Origin: Hypoxylon rubiginosum
Lineage: Eukaryota > Ascomycota > Sordariomycetes > Xylariales > Hypoxylaceae
Assembly: GCA_902806565.1 (NCBI GenBank)
Contig: CADCXA010000025.1
Location: 248,001 to 312,000 of the forward strand
Direction: 5' to 3'
DNA: 64,000 nt
Part shown: piece by piece, positions 11,001 to 23,460 of the stretch
Layout of the letters: each line of letters starts with the position of its first letter
How positions within the stretch are numbered: position 1 is the stretch's first letter
Notes under the pieces: model-generated
Database searches by the model: none
Told to the model about the DNA's origin: nothing
The model's input: the letters and a program-made list of their open reading frames with translations, nothing else
Program-made: the position numbers and the translations under genes

Positions 11001-14000
11001 ATCAAACAGATCTTAGCTACCGATGACCTTCAGAAGAGCTCTATCGCGTACCATTCGGCACTAGTTCGGGATAGGGATGCTTGCATGACAGCACTAGAGG
11101 CTACGGCAGGTCTATGGGCTCGCGGCGTGCCTGCCAAGCTTGAAAAAGCCAACCGACCAGTACAGACTGGTCCTCGTCCTCAGGTCTTGGTAGATTTACC
11201 GTCCTATCCCTGGAACCATAGTAAGCAGTTCTGGGCCGAGTCGCGCCTGAGCTCGAACTACCGCTTCCGTCCCACGGCCCGGAACGACTTCATAGGAGCA
11301 CCTGTCGCCGACTGGAATCCTAGCGAGCCCCGATGGCGAAACTTCATCCGAGTCTCGGAGCAACCCTGGGTCAGGGACCATCAAGTTCAGGGATCCATCA
11401 TTTACCCAGCTGCCGGGTACATTTCCATGGCGTTGGAAGCGGCAAAGCAGATGGTTCCGGCATCAGATGCTGGGAGAGTCCTTGGGTACACCATCACAGA
11501 GATGCTCATTACGAGGGCTTTGGTTGTGCCGCAGACTGAGCTTGGAGTCGAAGTGATTTTCCAAGCAAGGCCCTTCAATTCTAGCAGCAAGTCATCTTCG
11601 GATATCTGGAAGGAATTCCGGGTGTTCTCTTACTCTTCCACTGGGCCGAACGAACACTGTCGGGGTCTCCTATCTATCAATTATACTCAACCCAGTAGCG
11701 AGGTTGATGTCGACAGGGAGTTAAGAGAGAGCCTTGCGCGATACGACCGCGAGTTTGAGAGCTCGAGAAGCTTTTGCAAGACATCAGCCACCCCATCCAA
11801 GGTCTACGAGGACCTATCGAGGGCAGGTCTCGATTACGGCTCGACATTCCGTAACCTGAAGGAGATTTCCTACGGATCTGGAAAGGCCGTTGGAAGATTA
11901 GCGGTACCTGATACAAAATCGATCATGCCTTGTGAATTCGAGCACGAGCACCTTATCCACCCGGCGACTATGGATACGTTCCTACAGATCCTATTTCCAG
12001 CTTTGACTCACGCCGCAGCCAATGTCAAAGAACCCTACATGCCAACCTTTATCCAAGAGCTGCATGTTTCAAGCGAAATATCTGGAGAACCTGGACACCA
12101 GTTTGAAGTGATCTCAGAAGCCGCCTTTGTTGGATTCCGAGAAGCTGCCGCCAGCATTGTTGTTCGAGACCACCAAGGAGAAACGCCTAAGGTCAGAATA
12201 CAAGGTGTAAAGTGCACGGCATTGACATCTAACAGCTCCGAGGATGCTCAAAACTCCGAAGAAGTCAAGCAGTTGTGCTTCGATGTCGAGTGGCAGCCGG
12301 ATATCGACCTCTTGTCTAAAGCCGAAACCGAAGCTGTGCTGACACGTACTGGTGTAGAAGATACCCCTTCGGAGTACATTGCCACCTTGGAGATGGTTGC
12401 ATCTTATTTCTATACTCAGGCACTGAAGGAAGTCTCGGAAGACCAAGTAGTCCAACCGCACCATCAGAAATTCTTCCGATATATGCAGCATCATCGTGAA
12501 CAAGTACTTGCTGGCGAGATCGAGCATCAGACTTCCGAATGGTTAGAGTTTGACTCTCCTGTGGTAAGTGAGAAGATGGAGAAACTCGTCTCCAAGATCG
12601 AGGGGACTGATTACGAAGGCCAGCTGCTGTATCGCATGGGCAGAAGCCTCGCTCGTATCTTGAAGAACGAGGTCGACCCGCTTGCCATGATGCTGGAGAA
12701 TGAGCTGCTCTATAACTACTACGCCAACTCTCTAGGCATTGCGACTTCGTACGCGCATCTCCAGAAATACATATCGATGCTCTCGCATAAATCGCCTAGT
12801 CTCAAGTACCTGGAGATCGGTGCGGGAACAGGCGGTGCGACAGTCCCGATTCTCAACGCTTTAGGTGGTGGAAACGGCACCTATCCTCGATTCGAGTCTT
12901 ATACCTACACGGATATCTCATCCGGCTTCTTCGAAAAGGCCGAGCAGAAATTCGGCGATTGGAGTGGCTTGATAGACTATCGTAAGTTGAATATCGAACA
13001 AGACCTGGACGCGCAAGGCTTTAAGGAGGAAGAGAAATTCGACGTCGTCATTGCGTTCAACGTTTTACACGCGACGACTAACATGGACCGAACGATTTCT
13101 AATGTGAGGAAATTACTGAAACCCGGTGGCAAGCTTCTTCTCCTTGAAATTACGCACGTGCTCAACCGAGTTTTCCTCCCTTTCGGTAACCTACCAGGTT
13201 GGTGGATGTCGGAAGAGCCGTTCCGACAATGGGGGCCCACGATGACCGAGGAAACGTGGGTATCCATCTTGAAGAATAACGGGTTCGGGGACTTGAAGTC
13301 CAGCACGCCAGACCACCAAAATCCACGGGATCAGACTGGGCGATTGATGGTTGCTGAAGCCATTGACTCGAACCCTGCTGAGGAGACTATTAATGTCAGC
13401 CTGCCATCTATCACCATTGCGACGCTAGACGGCTTTGGCGATGATCAAACCGTTGCCAATATCTTGCAGACGCAACTCCAGCATATGAACGTCTCGGTGA
13501 CGATAAAACCTTACACCAACCTAACAGAGGAAGATCTAGCCAACAAGGCGTGTATCTGTGTTGCCGAAATTAGACAGCCTCTTCTGAGGGATATCAATCC
13601 GAATCAGCTTGAGATACTTAAGTCAATCTTGCACCAGGCCAAGGGTCTGTTCTGGCTGACGCAAGGTGCAAGCCAAGATTCGACTCATCCAGAACTCGCC
13701 TTGGTCCACGGTCTTGCAAGGACGCTCCGAGCAGAACACGAAGGCTACCCACTCGTCACCTTTGACTTTGACACCGGACGGCCCCTTACTTGGGAACAGC
13801 GCATTGACAGGTTAATCCCGGTCTTACAGAGGACTTTCTCTGAGGATACTTTCGGGGATTGCGAGTTCTCTGAGAGGGATGGCCTCGTGTACATCAAGCG
13901 CTGCATCGCAGCCAACGATCTAAACACTAGGATCGCGGCTGGTCAGACGTCTAGTTCCGCTCGAGAACTGGAGCCGTTCAATCAGCCAGGGCGTCCGTTG

Positions 14001-16217
14001 ACCTTGGCGATAGCCACACCGGGTCTTCTCGACACGCTATGTTTCGTCGATGACCCGGAGGCGCTAGCCCCGCTGCCGTCCGACTACGTCAAGATTGACG
14101 TCCGCGCCGTCGGCCTAAACTTCCGCGACATCATGGTCTGCATGGGCCAGCTAGTCGACAACTTCCTCGGCTGCGAGTGTAGCGGCGTCGTCGCCGAGGT
14201 CGGCTCGGCCGTCTCGCATCTCAAGGTCGGCGACAGGGTCTGCACCTGGACTCTGGGCGCGTATTGCAGCTCCCTCAAGAACCCGGCTAAGCTCGTCCAG
14301 CGGATCCCGGACGATATGGAGTTCTCGGTGGCGGCGTCGCTGCCTATCGTCTACTGCACAGCGTACTACGGTCTGGTCGATCAGGCGAGGATCCAGAAGG
14401 GCGAGAAGGTCCTGATCCACGCAGCAGCCGGCGGTGTGGGCCAGGCTGCCGTCATGCTCTGCCAGCTATATGGCGCGGAAATATTCGTCACGGTGGGCAC
14501 TAAGGAAAAGAAAGAGCATATGATGAAGACCTACGGAATCCCCGAGGACCACATCTTCTCCAGCCGGAATCTTACTTTTGCCGATGGCATTAGGAGACTC
14601 ACGGAAGGGAAGGGGGTTGACATCGTTCTGAACTGTCTATCGGGTGAAGCACTGAAGGCCAGTTGGTCAGTTATTGCGCCGTTCGGACGTTTCATCGAGA
14701 TTGGCAAGAAGGATATCGAGGATAACACGCGCCTCGGGATGGCGCCGTTCATTAGGAACGTCAACTTCGCATCAGTTGATTTGACCGTCATCTTCCGACA
14801 GAGGAAGGACCTTGGTGCCCGGCTCCTCAGCGAAGTAATGGAACTTCTCCGGGCTGGAAGTATTGGCCAAGTCTCACCCATCACATTATTCCCCTTCTCC
14901 AAGATTGAAGAGGCTTTTAGATATATGCAAGCTGGCAAGCATATGGGCAAGATTGTTCTGACTCCCAAGGATGATGATATAGTGCCGGTAAGTAATATAC
15001 TTCCTTTGAACTCGTACCAATGCCGTTCAGATTCTAACGAGTCTACACAGGTGGCTCCAAGGGCAGGTCCTAAGTATCGCATTGTACCTGATGCTTCCTA
15101 CATGATTGTAGGGGGCTTCGGTGGTCTCGGGCGAAGTCTCGCTCGTCGTATGGTGTCGCAAGGAGCAAGAAACCTGATCTTCATCTCCAGATCCGGGGCC
15201 GCGAGCTCAGAAGCTAAAGAATTGGTTGATGAACTTCGAGGCGACGGCGTCACCGTGGAAATTCTAGCCCTCGATATTACCAATAATGATGCGCTACAAG
15301 CGGGCCTAGAAAACGCGATGAAGACGATGCCGCCAGTTCGCGGTATCATCCAAGCCGCAATGGTCCTCGAAGATCGCATCTTTGCAAACATGTCCCACGA
15401 AACATTTACCAAGGTTATTCGCCCAAAGGTCCAAGGTTCTTGGAATCTTCACGAGGCGACAACAAACCAACCGCTCGATTTCTTCATCATGCTTGCCAGC
15501 GCCGCCGGCATGGTCGGCGACACGTCGCAAGGCAACTACGCAGCCGCCAACGCGTTCCAGGATTCGCTGGCCCACTACCGCGTGTCCCGGGGCCTGCCTG
15601 CTACTGTCATCGACCTCGGCATGGTCAAGTCCGTCGGCTACGTAGCCGAGAACGAGGGCGCGGCGGAGCGCAACCTCGCGCGTTGGGGATTTCTGCAGAT
15701 CGAAGAGGAGGAATTCCTCGCCATGGTGGACGTCGCGATGGAAAGCGACCAGCGCCGGTGCCAGATCGTGACGGGCGTCGGCACGCAGGCCGACTTCGAC
15801 CGCAGCCAAGGCGACGTCCCGCACTGGTTCCGCGACCCCGTGTTCTCGCACTTGCATAACATGCGCGCGCGCCGCGCCGGCGCCGGCACCCAGGGCGCCG
15901 GGCCCTCGCTGGCCCAGCAGCTGCGGGAGACGGTATCGGTGTCCGCCGCCGCGGCCGTCATACTGGACGCGCTGACGCGCAAGCTCTCCAAGTCGCTGAT
16001 GATCGCGCTCGAGGACATCGACGCCGCGGCGCCGACGTCTGCGTACGGCGTGGACTCGCTCGTCGCCGTCGAGGTGCGGAACTGGCTGCTCCGCGAGGTC
16101 AAGGCCGACGTCCCCGTCTTCGAGATCCTGCAGGCTTCGTCGCTGCAGCTTCTCGGGTACAAGATCGCGGAGAAGAGCAGCCTTGTGAGCGAGAATGCTT
16201 TAAAGGGGGAGGAATAG
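8070..16217 (+). CDS. highly reducing polyketide synthase (KS-AT-DH-CMeT-ER-KR-ACP)
   Basis: Iterative type I PKS building a reduced, C-methylated chain from malonyl-CoA. Four coding segments (8070-8288, 8351-8989, 9140-10021, 10077-16217), with a probable further 63-nt in-frame intron at 14988-15050; 2605 residues if spliced, 2626 if not. KS has Cys190 in DTACSSS, EAHGTGTPAGDP and NIGHLEGASG. AT has FTGQGAQWWGMG and Ser680 in GHSSGE. DH has HQVQGSIIYP near 1014 and DTFLQ near 1211. CMeT has LEIGAGTGG near 1490. ER has HAAAGGVGQA near 2027, KR has GGFGGLG with YAAANAFQD, and ACP has GVDSLVAVE near 2570. Every catalytic motif looks intact, so a fully reducing programme is possible. There is no thioesterase, reductase or acyltransferase release domain after the ACP. 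GC and C-ending codons rise sharply over the last 700 bp. Confidence 0.95.
14988..15050 (+). other. probable 63-nt stop-free in-frame intron in the HR-PKS gene (ER-KR junction)
   Basis: GTAAGT donor at 14988 and ACACAG acceptor ending at 15050, with a TTCTAACGA-type branch site about 18 nt before the end. Its length is a multiple of three and it has no stop, so it is hidden inside the open frame. Reading through would insert 21 Ser/Asn-rich residues after DDDIVP, between the enoylreductase and ketoreductase domains. Confidence 0.6.
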
Positions 16218-17961
16218 TAGGATACCTGTAATTCTCTTGTGCTTTTATTTGTACTTTAACAGTTCTCGATACCAAAAAATTTGTTCATGGGGTGAAAAAG
16301 AGTGCTGAGTACCGCACTGAGCGCATCTGGCAAAGGAACATACACTATAACTATAGGGGATCTAGTGGATAAGTGTGCTGTAATAATTTTACTTCTAAGG
16401 AGTTTAGTGATCGTACTTCACTATAATTACAAGGGAGTTCCTGCGGTGGGCCATACTACCAAAACCGCCAAACCGATCGAAACTCTAAAAAGAAATTGAT
16501 GACATAATATTATATGTGCCCTATAACTGCCCTATAACTGCCTATAATACGACGGGACCTACGTGCTGGAGGTCACAACCATGGGTCAACGACGACTTTC
16601 GTATATAACAAAATACGTCCTAGAATTAATAGATAACAATTATAATTGAGTTTCAATTGAATTGCCATTAAATTATAATTCAATTATACTTGGGAATGAG
16701 CTCGATATATGGTGACAGGTTAGGTATTTTCCAGTGTCATATACTGGCCAGGTGTCAAAACCCACCTAACCCTTACCCTGCTATAAATGCCCTACGAATA
16801 CAGTGAGCTTAGTGTCAGGCCCCGCTATAACTACAGTGAGTTACAGCGTATACCTCCTATGATTCAAGATTATGTCAGCTGAATACGCCCCCTAAGGACA
16901 AACTTTTGGTAGGGATATCCGTAATGCGTACTAAGTTGGAAGAGTAAGGGGAGAAGCGAACGCAGGTATAGATTTAAAACTATGGCAAAAAAAGGTGCCT
17001 ACCTGGTAGAAATTCACCTTTTTCTTACTCAAATTACTCCGCCGTCCACTTGGTCTTCGGGTTGAACTTATCATACCTACTCTGATGTATCCCCCCCTGG
17101 AGGCTGCTGACATGTAGTTGCCCTTTGGTAAGTAGCTTCATGTACCTAGGTACTGAGAATTGCGGTAGCTGCACTACCGTATTGAAGCGCCGCGTTCTCC
17201 TACCTCGAGCTGTCGTTAGTCATACAGCTGGAAAGGGGCTTCTTGATTTTCTTCCGCCATTCTCTCCGGATCGCCATCAGTACGTAGTTCATGAAACGCC
17301 AGCAGTTATTGGTTTCCCGGCGTCATGTGTCCTATGAGGCAATATGGCAGCCAAAATGGGATGAAATATGCTTGGTCGCTAGCTACCTAGGAAGCGGACG
17401 GCAAGTGGGCTAAGTAGCAGTGGATAATTCTGAGGAGAGCCGACGGAATACAAGGAAAGGTGACAATATTAACCCCTTGCAATCGTTCGGATCATGCATG
17501 CGTCTGGCAGAGGAGTTTGCGAGTTTGCTAATCATATCTTAACCATCATGACTCGACTCCTTGTCACGGAAGTTTTGAATGACCAGTGAATAATATTACC
17601 CCCTTATGTTGGTCTGGAAAGCTGAGTTGATCAAACACTGTTTTAGGCTCAGAAAAGGGTTATAAGGTCCTTTACCCGGCCTTATTATGTCCCAGATTCC
17701 TAAATATTAATGTCCTAACGTTAACCTATTCGTGGCCAGTGATCCGCAAATCAAAGGCAATAACGAGAGAGGAGGATCACTAGAAGCCTCTCCTCAGAAG
17801 TCTACTGATATTGGACGCAGAGATAACCCATATACGCGATTTCCAAGTACGTGGGTAACCTCATTTACAGCCGTCTATAGCTCTCACTAACATAATCTCA
17901 ATCACAAGCCTCGGTAGATAGCTCACGAGATCACGAACTCGTCCAAAAGCACCAAGAGAAA
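16218..17961. other. gene-free region downstream of the HR-PKS
   Basis: About 1.7 kb with no convincing gene; the short ORFs are unlike proteins. It is fairly AT-rich near 16600-16690 and contains short repeated phrases such as CCTATAACTGCC around 16516-16545. The palindrome TACCTAGGTA lies at 17143-17152. The stretch probably marks the right border of the HR-PKS cluster. Degraded transposon sequence is possible but unproven. Confidence 0.4.
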
Positions 17962-19089
17962 ATGACTCACAGCAAAGAGACTGCGGTCGAATTTCCACCG
18001 GATGAGCGCGGAGAAGAGATGGACATGTGCAGCAGAGATATAGAAATGCATCATAGGGATGGGGGAACGTTACGCATGCACGAACGTAAGTTGACACAGC
18101 TGATATCCCCATACCTACTAGTATCCTGACTAAAAGGTAACTCTGCTACCGTAGAACCGTCCATTGAAATAATTACACGAAAGATATTGCCCCTTAAAAA
18201 GTCCTTTCATAATTCCTATACAGGCCGACAGAATTCGGGAACGTCATACATCGGCCAGAACGATCTATTGGACCTATTGAGAATCTACGACGTTGATAAT
18301 TCTGACATGGAGGAGATTGAGGAAGAAGCCAAACAGTTACCTCTCGGCGACCGTAAACGGACAGAGCGGATCAACGACGACAAAAAGTTCCAGGACTGGA
18401 TCTTATCCCCGGCATCAACGAAGTTATGGATCCACGGCAACTTCTCAAGCCCCATGCTGGAAAACCCTGCTCTGTCCCATTTCTGCACAACTCTCACCAA
18501 AGATTTGCGGCCTCAGAGGCCTCAGGAGCCTGAGGAGGGCCCGCTGTGCATCGTGTGGTTTTGCGGCCGTCATTTAGGGCGCGACGACGACAAATCGGAC
18601 TCCGAGTCGAGCAACCCTCTCGGTTATGACCCCAACCTAGGGCAGGATAAGCAAGATGCTTATAGCCCAGGAACCAAACATGGTATAATCAAGCGGATGA
18701 TGCGAAGCCTGATTTCGCAGCTGCTCTGCCATTACGAATTCGGCCTAAGGTTTCTTTTGCCTCCAGGCGTTGACCTGGGTGTTATCGAAAAAGGTCACAG
18801 CCTGTCGCAGTTAAGGCGTCTATTTCGTTGGTTAGTCCGACAGCTGCCCAAGGAGGTTACACTCTTCTGTCTTTTGGACGGCATCGCATTTTATGAGCGC
18901 GAGGAGTTCGAGGCCCCGATGCTTCATGCCTTGGACGACATTCTCGAACTCATAGTGTCCGACGATGTGTCGGCGGTAGTCAAGGTGTTGGTAACGAGTC
19001 CGAGGTCTACTTCAACGTTTAGGAAAGTATTCGACGGCAAGGAGATACTCTCCATGGATTCACTCACTCTATCGCATGTAGATGTCTAA
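17962..19089 (+). CDS. hypothetical protein resembling a NACHT/STAND module without a P-loop
   Basis: Two exons (17962-18085 and 18155-19089) give 352 residues starting MTHSKETAVEFPP. The splice uses GTAAGT, a CTGACTAAA branch site and GTAG. In the second exon, TKLWIHGNFSSPMLEN stands where a NACHT NTPase would have its Walker A, but no GK[ST] is present. Later, LFCLLDGIAFYE resembles a Walker B strand and KVLVTSPRSTS resembles the following sensor strand. The protein ends soon after, with no repeat domain. I infer a degenerate STAND-type NTPase fold or a fungal family derived from it; the function is unknown. It lies just outside the HR-PKS cluster, on the same strand. Confidence 0.6.
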
Positions 19090-19314
19090 CTCATATAGAT
19101 CTGAAGATAATTAGAGCTAATGGTATGCTGTCAATACAGTGTCCGAATATAGAGGTACCTAGTAGCGGAGGATGATGTGAAGAATCACTTTGACTCTTGG
19201 TGTCTTCCCACACCTCTCTTTGACGGTTTATCATAATCTGAACATAATCGTGCCCCCCAAAGATGGCAAACAAAGCTGATACATTAATCATATAGGATAT
19301 GATTGAAAGGTAAA

Positions 19315-19800
19315 ATGAATATAAAGCAATTGTCCCCCCTGAACATTATTCCCGATGGCGTATTAAGGAATGAGAGTCGGAGATGGGTTGATCGTCCTAA
19401 CAGCAGGCGGTTAGCGGCTGTGAATGCGCATCCCAACGGGACTGCGTACTCTGGCGAGCTGATCAACCTGCTCAGTCGTCTCGAGTGGCCAAACCAGGAA
19501 ACTATAGTAATCAATATTGATAACAATAGGGTTCAAGTACCGAACGTCGCTTGGGTAGGTGACAGGCTGCTGGCTGTTGCTAGACAAAGATTCAGGGAGG
19601 TGAAAGAGGGAGTTAAGCCGGCCGGATACTATGCTGACAGGGATGTTTCTTGGGCCAGGCCGTCGATGCCGATGCCATACATAGCCGATGGTCCAGATGA
19701 CCCTAGAATAGCTCAGGTAGAGGTATGTATTCAGAGGGTTCTAGACGATTATGAGGTGTGTACTTTAGAATACCTAACGCCGAAGGTTAGATTAGAATGA
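19315..19800 (+). CDS. hypothetical protein
   Basis: A 161-residue open frame from the first ATG (19315). It is not recognised. It has no signal peptide or membrane segment. Composition looks protein-like, with segments such as RRWVDRPNSRRLAAVN, GELINLLSRLEWPN and GDRLLAVARQRFREV, and a final ...LEYLTPKVRLE. It starts 226 bp after the NACHT-like gene on the same strand, so it could be a later exon of a longer gene, but I found no clear splice pair joining them. A decayed remnant is also possible. Confidence 0.35.
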   Translation: MNIKQLSPLNIIPDGVLRNESRRWVDRPNSRRLAAVNAHPNGTAYSGELINLLSRLEWPNQETIVINIDNNRVQVPNVAWVGDRLLAVARQRFREVKEGVKPAGYYADRDVSWARPSMPMPYIADGPDDPRIAQVEVCIQRVLDDYEVCTLEYLTPKVRLE

Positions 19801-20544
19801 TCGAACGACCTCAATTATAATGGTGTCCAGATTTATATGCCACACGGTAAGTCGATGGCTGTAAAAGAGTGTGGTATCGTTCCTAAATTATTATACCTAA
19901 TTTATTGTGTTACTGTTAGAAACTCCCGTCAAAAGAAAAGTAGAGTAACTCAAATCAACCTCGTTTCGCATAGTGTTACCAAGCAATAGAAACTGTATCA
20001 CATAGAATGTATCCAATCAAAGCCCAGATCGAACGCTAGAGGCTTTTGAAAACTTCCTAATAAGGGAAGGGCCTAAGACTTTGATTGGCCGTCTCTTTAA
20101 GTCGTACAGTTTTGGGCTACAGTCGAAATCTAGAGCTCAGAGACTTGGAGATAAATCATGTCAGAAATATAACTCAGTGGTTATGATATTTTGTGCCAGG
20201 GGACTTATTGATTCAGGAGTATTTACTGAGGTATATGCTTACCCCGATTAGCCGAGCGGGGAACGCGATGTGATAGAAATGCGAACACCGGAAATACGAA
20301 ATAACAATACGGTTTGTCTGGACTTTTTACCTCACAAGAATGAGGATAACGGAGCAGCAAGACGGAATTGTCCCGCTGGGCGGGATGGTGGAGGGTGGAC
20401 AAGAGTGGGGTCGCATCGGTGTTTTCCACACCGCCCGGCAATAAAAATAAATTTACCCTTCTGAATTTACAAACCGTCTCTCAATTCAAGTGCTCAGAAC
20501 TATTTCGCATATACGGGTCGAAATCGCCCGCTTTCTAATTCGAT
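19801..20544. other. intergenic region upstream of the Drs1 helicase gene
   Basis: A 744-bp AT-rich gap. It would carry the helicase promoter. A tRNA A-box-like stretch near 20247-20260 has no matching B box, so I call no tRNA. Confidence 0.35.
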
Positions 20545-22903
20545 ATGGCTCCCAAACGTAAGGCAGACGACTTTATTTACACCTTGTCCGACAATGAGGA
20601 ACTCCCAAACGAAGAGGAAGAGATTCTCGAACCCGTGCCCGAACCCAATCCGCCTAAGAAGAAGGCTAAAAAGAACAAGAAATCCGCCCAAGTAAACGAT
20701 GAGGGAGAGAATGGCATCTGGGGTAAGAAGGCTGACGATGATGGAGCCATGGACTCGGACTTCGAGTTTGCCGAGGACAATACCACAGATTTCCGCCCAG
20801 AGGATTTCGACGGCTGGGGCTTCGACGGCGCAAAGAAGGGCATGGATGGCATGCGTGGAAATAAGAGAATGGTAGATGTGGACGAGATCGTGCGAAGGCG
20901 AAGAGGTGCCCCAGAAGGAGCTGAAACCGATATAAATGGCGGCAAAGAAGAGATAAACGTCACTAGCGATGAGGATGAAGATGTGGATATCGAACTAGAC
21001 GACCAAGATGACGAGGTCTTAGCCGAAGATGGGTTTGGTATGGGTGCAGCCTCAGACGAAGAGTCGGGTGAGGATGCAGCCGAGGGCGAATCCGAAGGTG
21101 AATCTGGTGAAGAAGATCATGCCGAGAATGATGCTTCCGACAACGATTCCGTCGCGACACCCGTTGATCACCCCGACGACGCAGCAGACTCCGACGACAC
21201 GGACGACGATGAAGAAATAGCGAAAAGAGAAGCTTTCTTTGCGCCCGAGGAAAAAAGGCCAGCGGGCAAGCAAAACGGCAAATCATCTTTCCAAACTATG
21301 TCTCTGTCTCGACCTATACTACGCGGCCTCAACTCGGTCGGGTTCAACGAGCCCACTCCGATCCAAGCCAAGACAATACCACTCGCATTGGAGGGTAAGG
21401 ATCTCGTTGGTGGTGCAGTTACAGGTTCTGGAAAAACTGCTGCCTTCGTTGTTCCGATTCTAGAGCGACTACTGTACAGGCCCAACAAAATCCCTACGAG
21501 TCGAGTGGTAATTTTGACGCCTACTCGAGAACTCGCCATTCAGTGTCACTCCGTAGCAACCAAGCTCGCGAGCCACACAGACATCAAGTTCTGTTTGGCA
21601 GTCGGTGGATTGAGTCTGAAGGTTCAGGAAGCAGAGTTACGCCTGAGACCCGATGTCATCGTCGCGACACCAGGCCGATTCATTGACCATATGCGCAATT
21701 CTGCAAGCTTCTCTACGGATACTGTAGAGATCCTCGTTCTCGATGAGGCTGACCGAATGTTGGAAGACGGTTTCGCAGACGAGTTGAACGAGATTCTCAC
21801 TACTCTACCCAAGTCGCGGCAGACCATGCTTTTCTCAGCTACTATGACCTCCACCGTTGACCGGCTCATCCGTGCTGGTTTAAACAAACCAGTACGAGTT
21901 ATGGTGGATACTAAGAGGAAGACGAACGACAAGCTGGAGCAAAAGTTTGTTAGGTTAAGACCCGGACGAGAAGAGAAGAGAATGGGCTACCTCATCCATA
22001 TCTGCAAGACGATGCACACCGAACGGGTTATTATATTCTTCAGGCAAAAGAAGGAGGCGCATCGCGCTCGGATCATATTTGCCTTGTTCAATCTATCCTG
22101 TGCCGAGCTCCACGGAAGCATGAACCAGGCGCAAGTAAGTCGTCCACTCTACAGCTAAGAATACATATTCTAACCAATTATAGCGTATATCAAGTGTCGA
22201 AGATTTCCGTGATGGCAAAGTGTCATTTTTGCTTGCTACTGATCTCGCTTCTCGCGGTCTTGACATTAAGGGCGTGGAGACTGTTATCAACTACGAGGGA
22301 CCCCAAACCGCCGAGATCTACGTGCATCGTGTGGGTCGTACTGCGCGAGCTGGACGTTCCGGTGTTGCTGTGACACTCGCCGCGGAACCTGACCGCAAAG
22401 TGGTCAAGGCGGCAGTGAGAGCAGGAAAAGCTCAGGGGGCCAAGATCAGCAGTCTGATCATTGATCCGGCCGATGCTGACAAGTGGCAAGACCAAATTGA
22501 CGAGATGGCGGATGAGATTGAGGATATTGCCAAGGAAGAGAAGGAAGAGAAGCAAATGGCACAAGTGGAGATGCAGATTAAAAAGGGGGAGAACATGGTC
22601 CTCCACGAGGATGAGATCAAGTCACGGCCGAAGCGGACGTGGTTCGAAACGCAACACGATAAGAAGAAGGCTCAGGAGGCGGGTCGGGCAGAGCTGAACG
22701 GGTTCAAGGAGTCACTCAAGAAGAAAGGCGACGGCAAGCTGAGCAACAAGGACAGGAAGAAGTTAGATGCAAGGTCGGTACGGACTGAGGGCATGTGGAA
22801 GAAGGGTTCTGCTGAGCGGGCGGGCAAAGGTGCGGTTCTCAACTTCAAGAATGACAAGAAAAAGCCCAAAACCGTAGCGAAGCCGAGGGGGAAAAAGAGA
22901 TAG
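20545..22903 (+). CDS. DRS1: ATP-dependent DEAD-box RNA helicase Drs1 (DDX27 family)
   Basis: Nucleolar RNA helicase for 60S ribosomal subunit assembly. Two exons (20545-22134 and 22184-22903, 49-nt intron) encode 769 residues. A long N-terminal region rich in Asp/Glu and Lys runs to about residue 250. Then come the Q motif FNEPTPIQ, motif I AVTGSGKT near 295, Ia [13 protein letters not shown] near 400, [18 protein letters not shown] and [15 protein letters not shown] near 578. The tail is Lys/Arg-rich and ends PRGKKR. Acidic N-terminus, full helicase core and basic C-terminus match the Drs1 subfamily closely. It is a core gene and marks ordinary chromosome between the two biosynthetic loci. 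Confidence 0.93.
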
Positions 22904-23460
22904 TCGATACGTTTGTATATGTATATTGATACCAATACTATTATGAAGATTAATTGTCGTAAATTGAATTCTCCAGTCTGCCAGTCTGGTCCTTCACCTT
23001 CAGTTAATACCTTTAGTTAATAGTGAGACAACTCTACTATACCTAAAATATACCCCTGTCAGGGATGCTAAGGCGAGGAGGATTACTGATGTCACCAGCG
23101 TGCAATCGTCACAGCCCCCACCTAAATTGAATTTTGGTTCTGGGTTAAAGGTGAGACTTTACGGCACAAGGACACAAGCTCCAACTTTTCTCAACTTCAA
23201 AGTCATTTGACCAATTATTGTGTGTCGCGAGAGCCTCAACCCTTCAAGGCTCTGTTAAAGTTATAGACCATGTGTCAGCTTCATTGGCTGCTGTCTAATT
23301 CTATATCCCAATCTCTCAATCTGTCGTCTAAAGGCCTCGGCCACGCGGGTATAGCATCCGAGTCATTCGAACTTATCACCGAAGCAGCCTATTACCAGTC
23401 TGCAGATGTATATACATATATGACTTAAACAACCTACGCGTGTATATATAAGTCTCTAGT
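22904..23460. other. intergenic region between Drs1 and App1-like genes
   Basis: A 557-bp gap with no gene seen; it holds the helicase 3' end and the promoter of the next gene. Confidence 0.35.

Noticed and set aside
15306..16162. Antisense frames of 174-183 codons at the HR-PKS 3' end
   Set aside because: They overlap the KR and ACP, whose motifs are intact; they arise from high GC3.
20241..20300. tRNA-like A box (TAGCCGAGCGG)
   Set aside because: No GGTTCGANTCC-like B box and no foldable cloverleaf follow.
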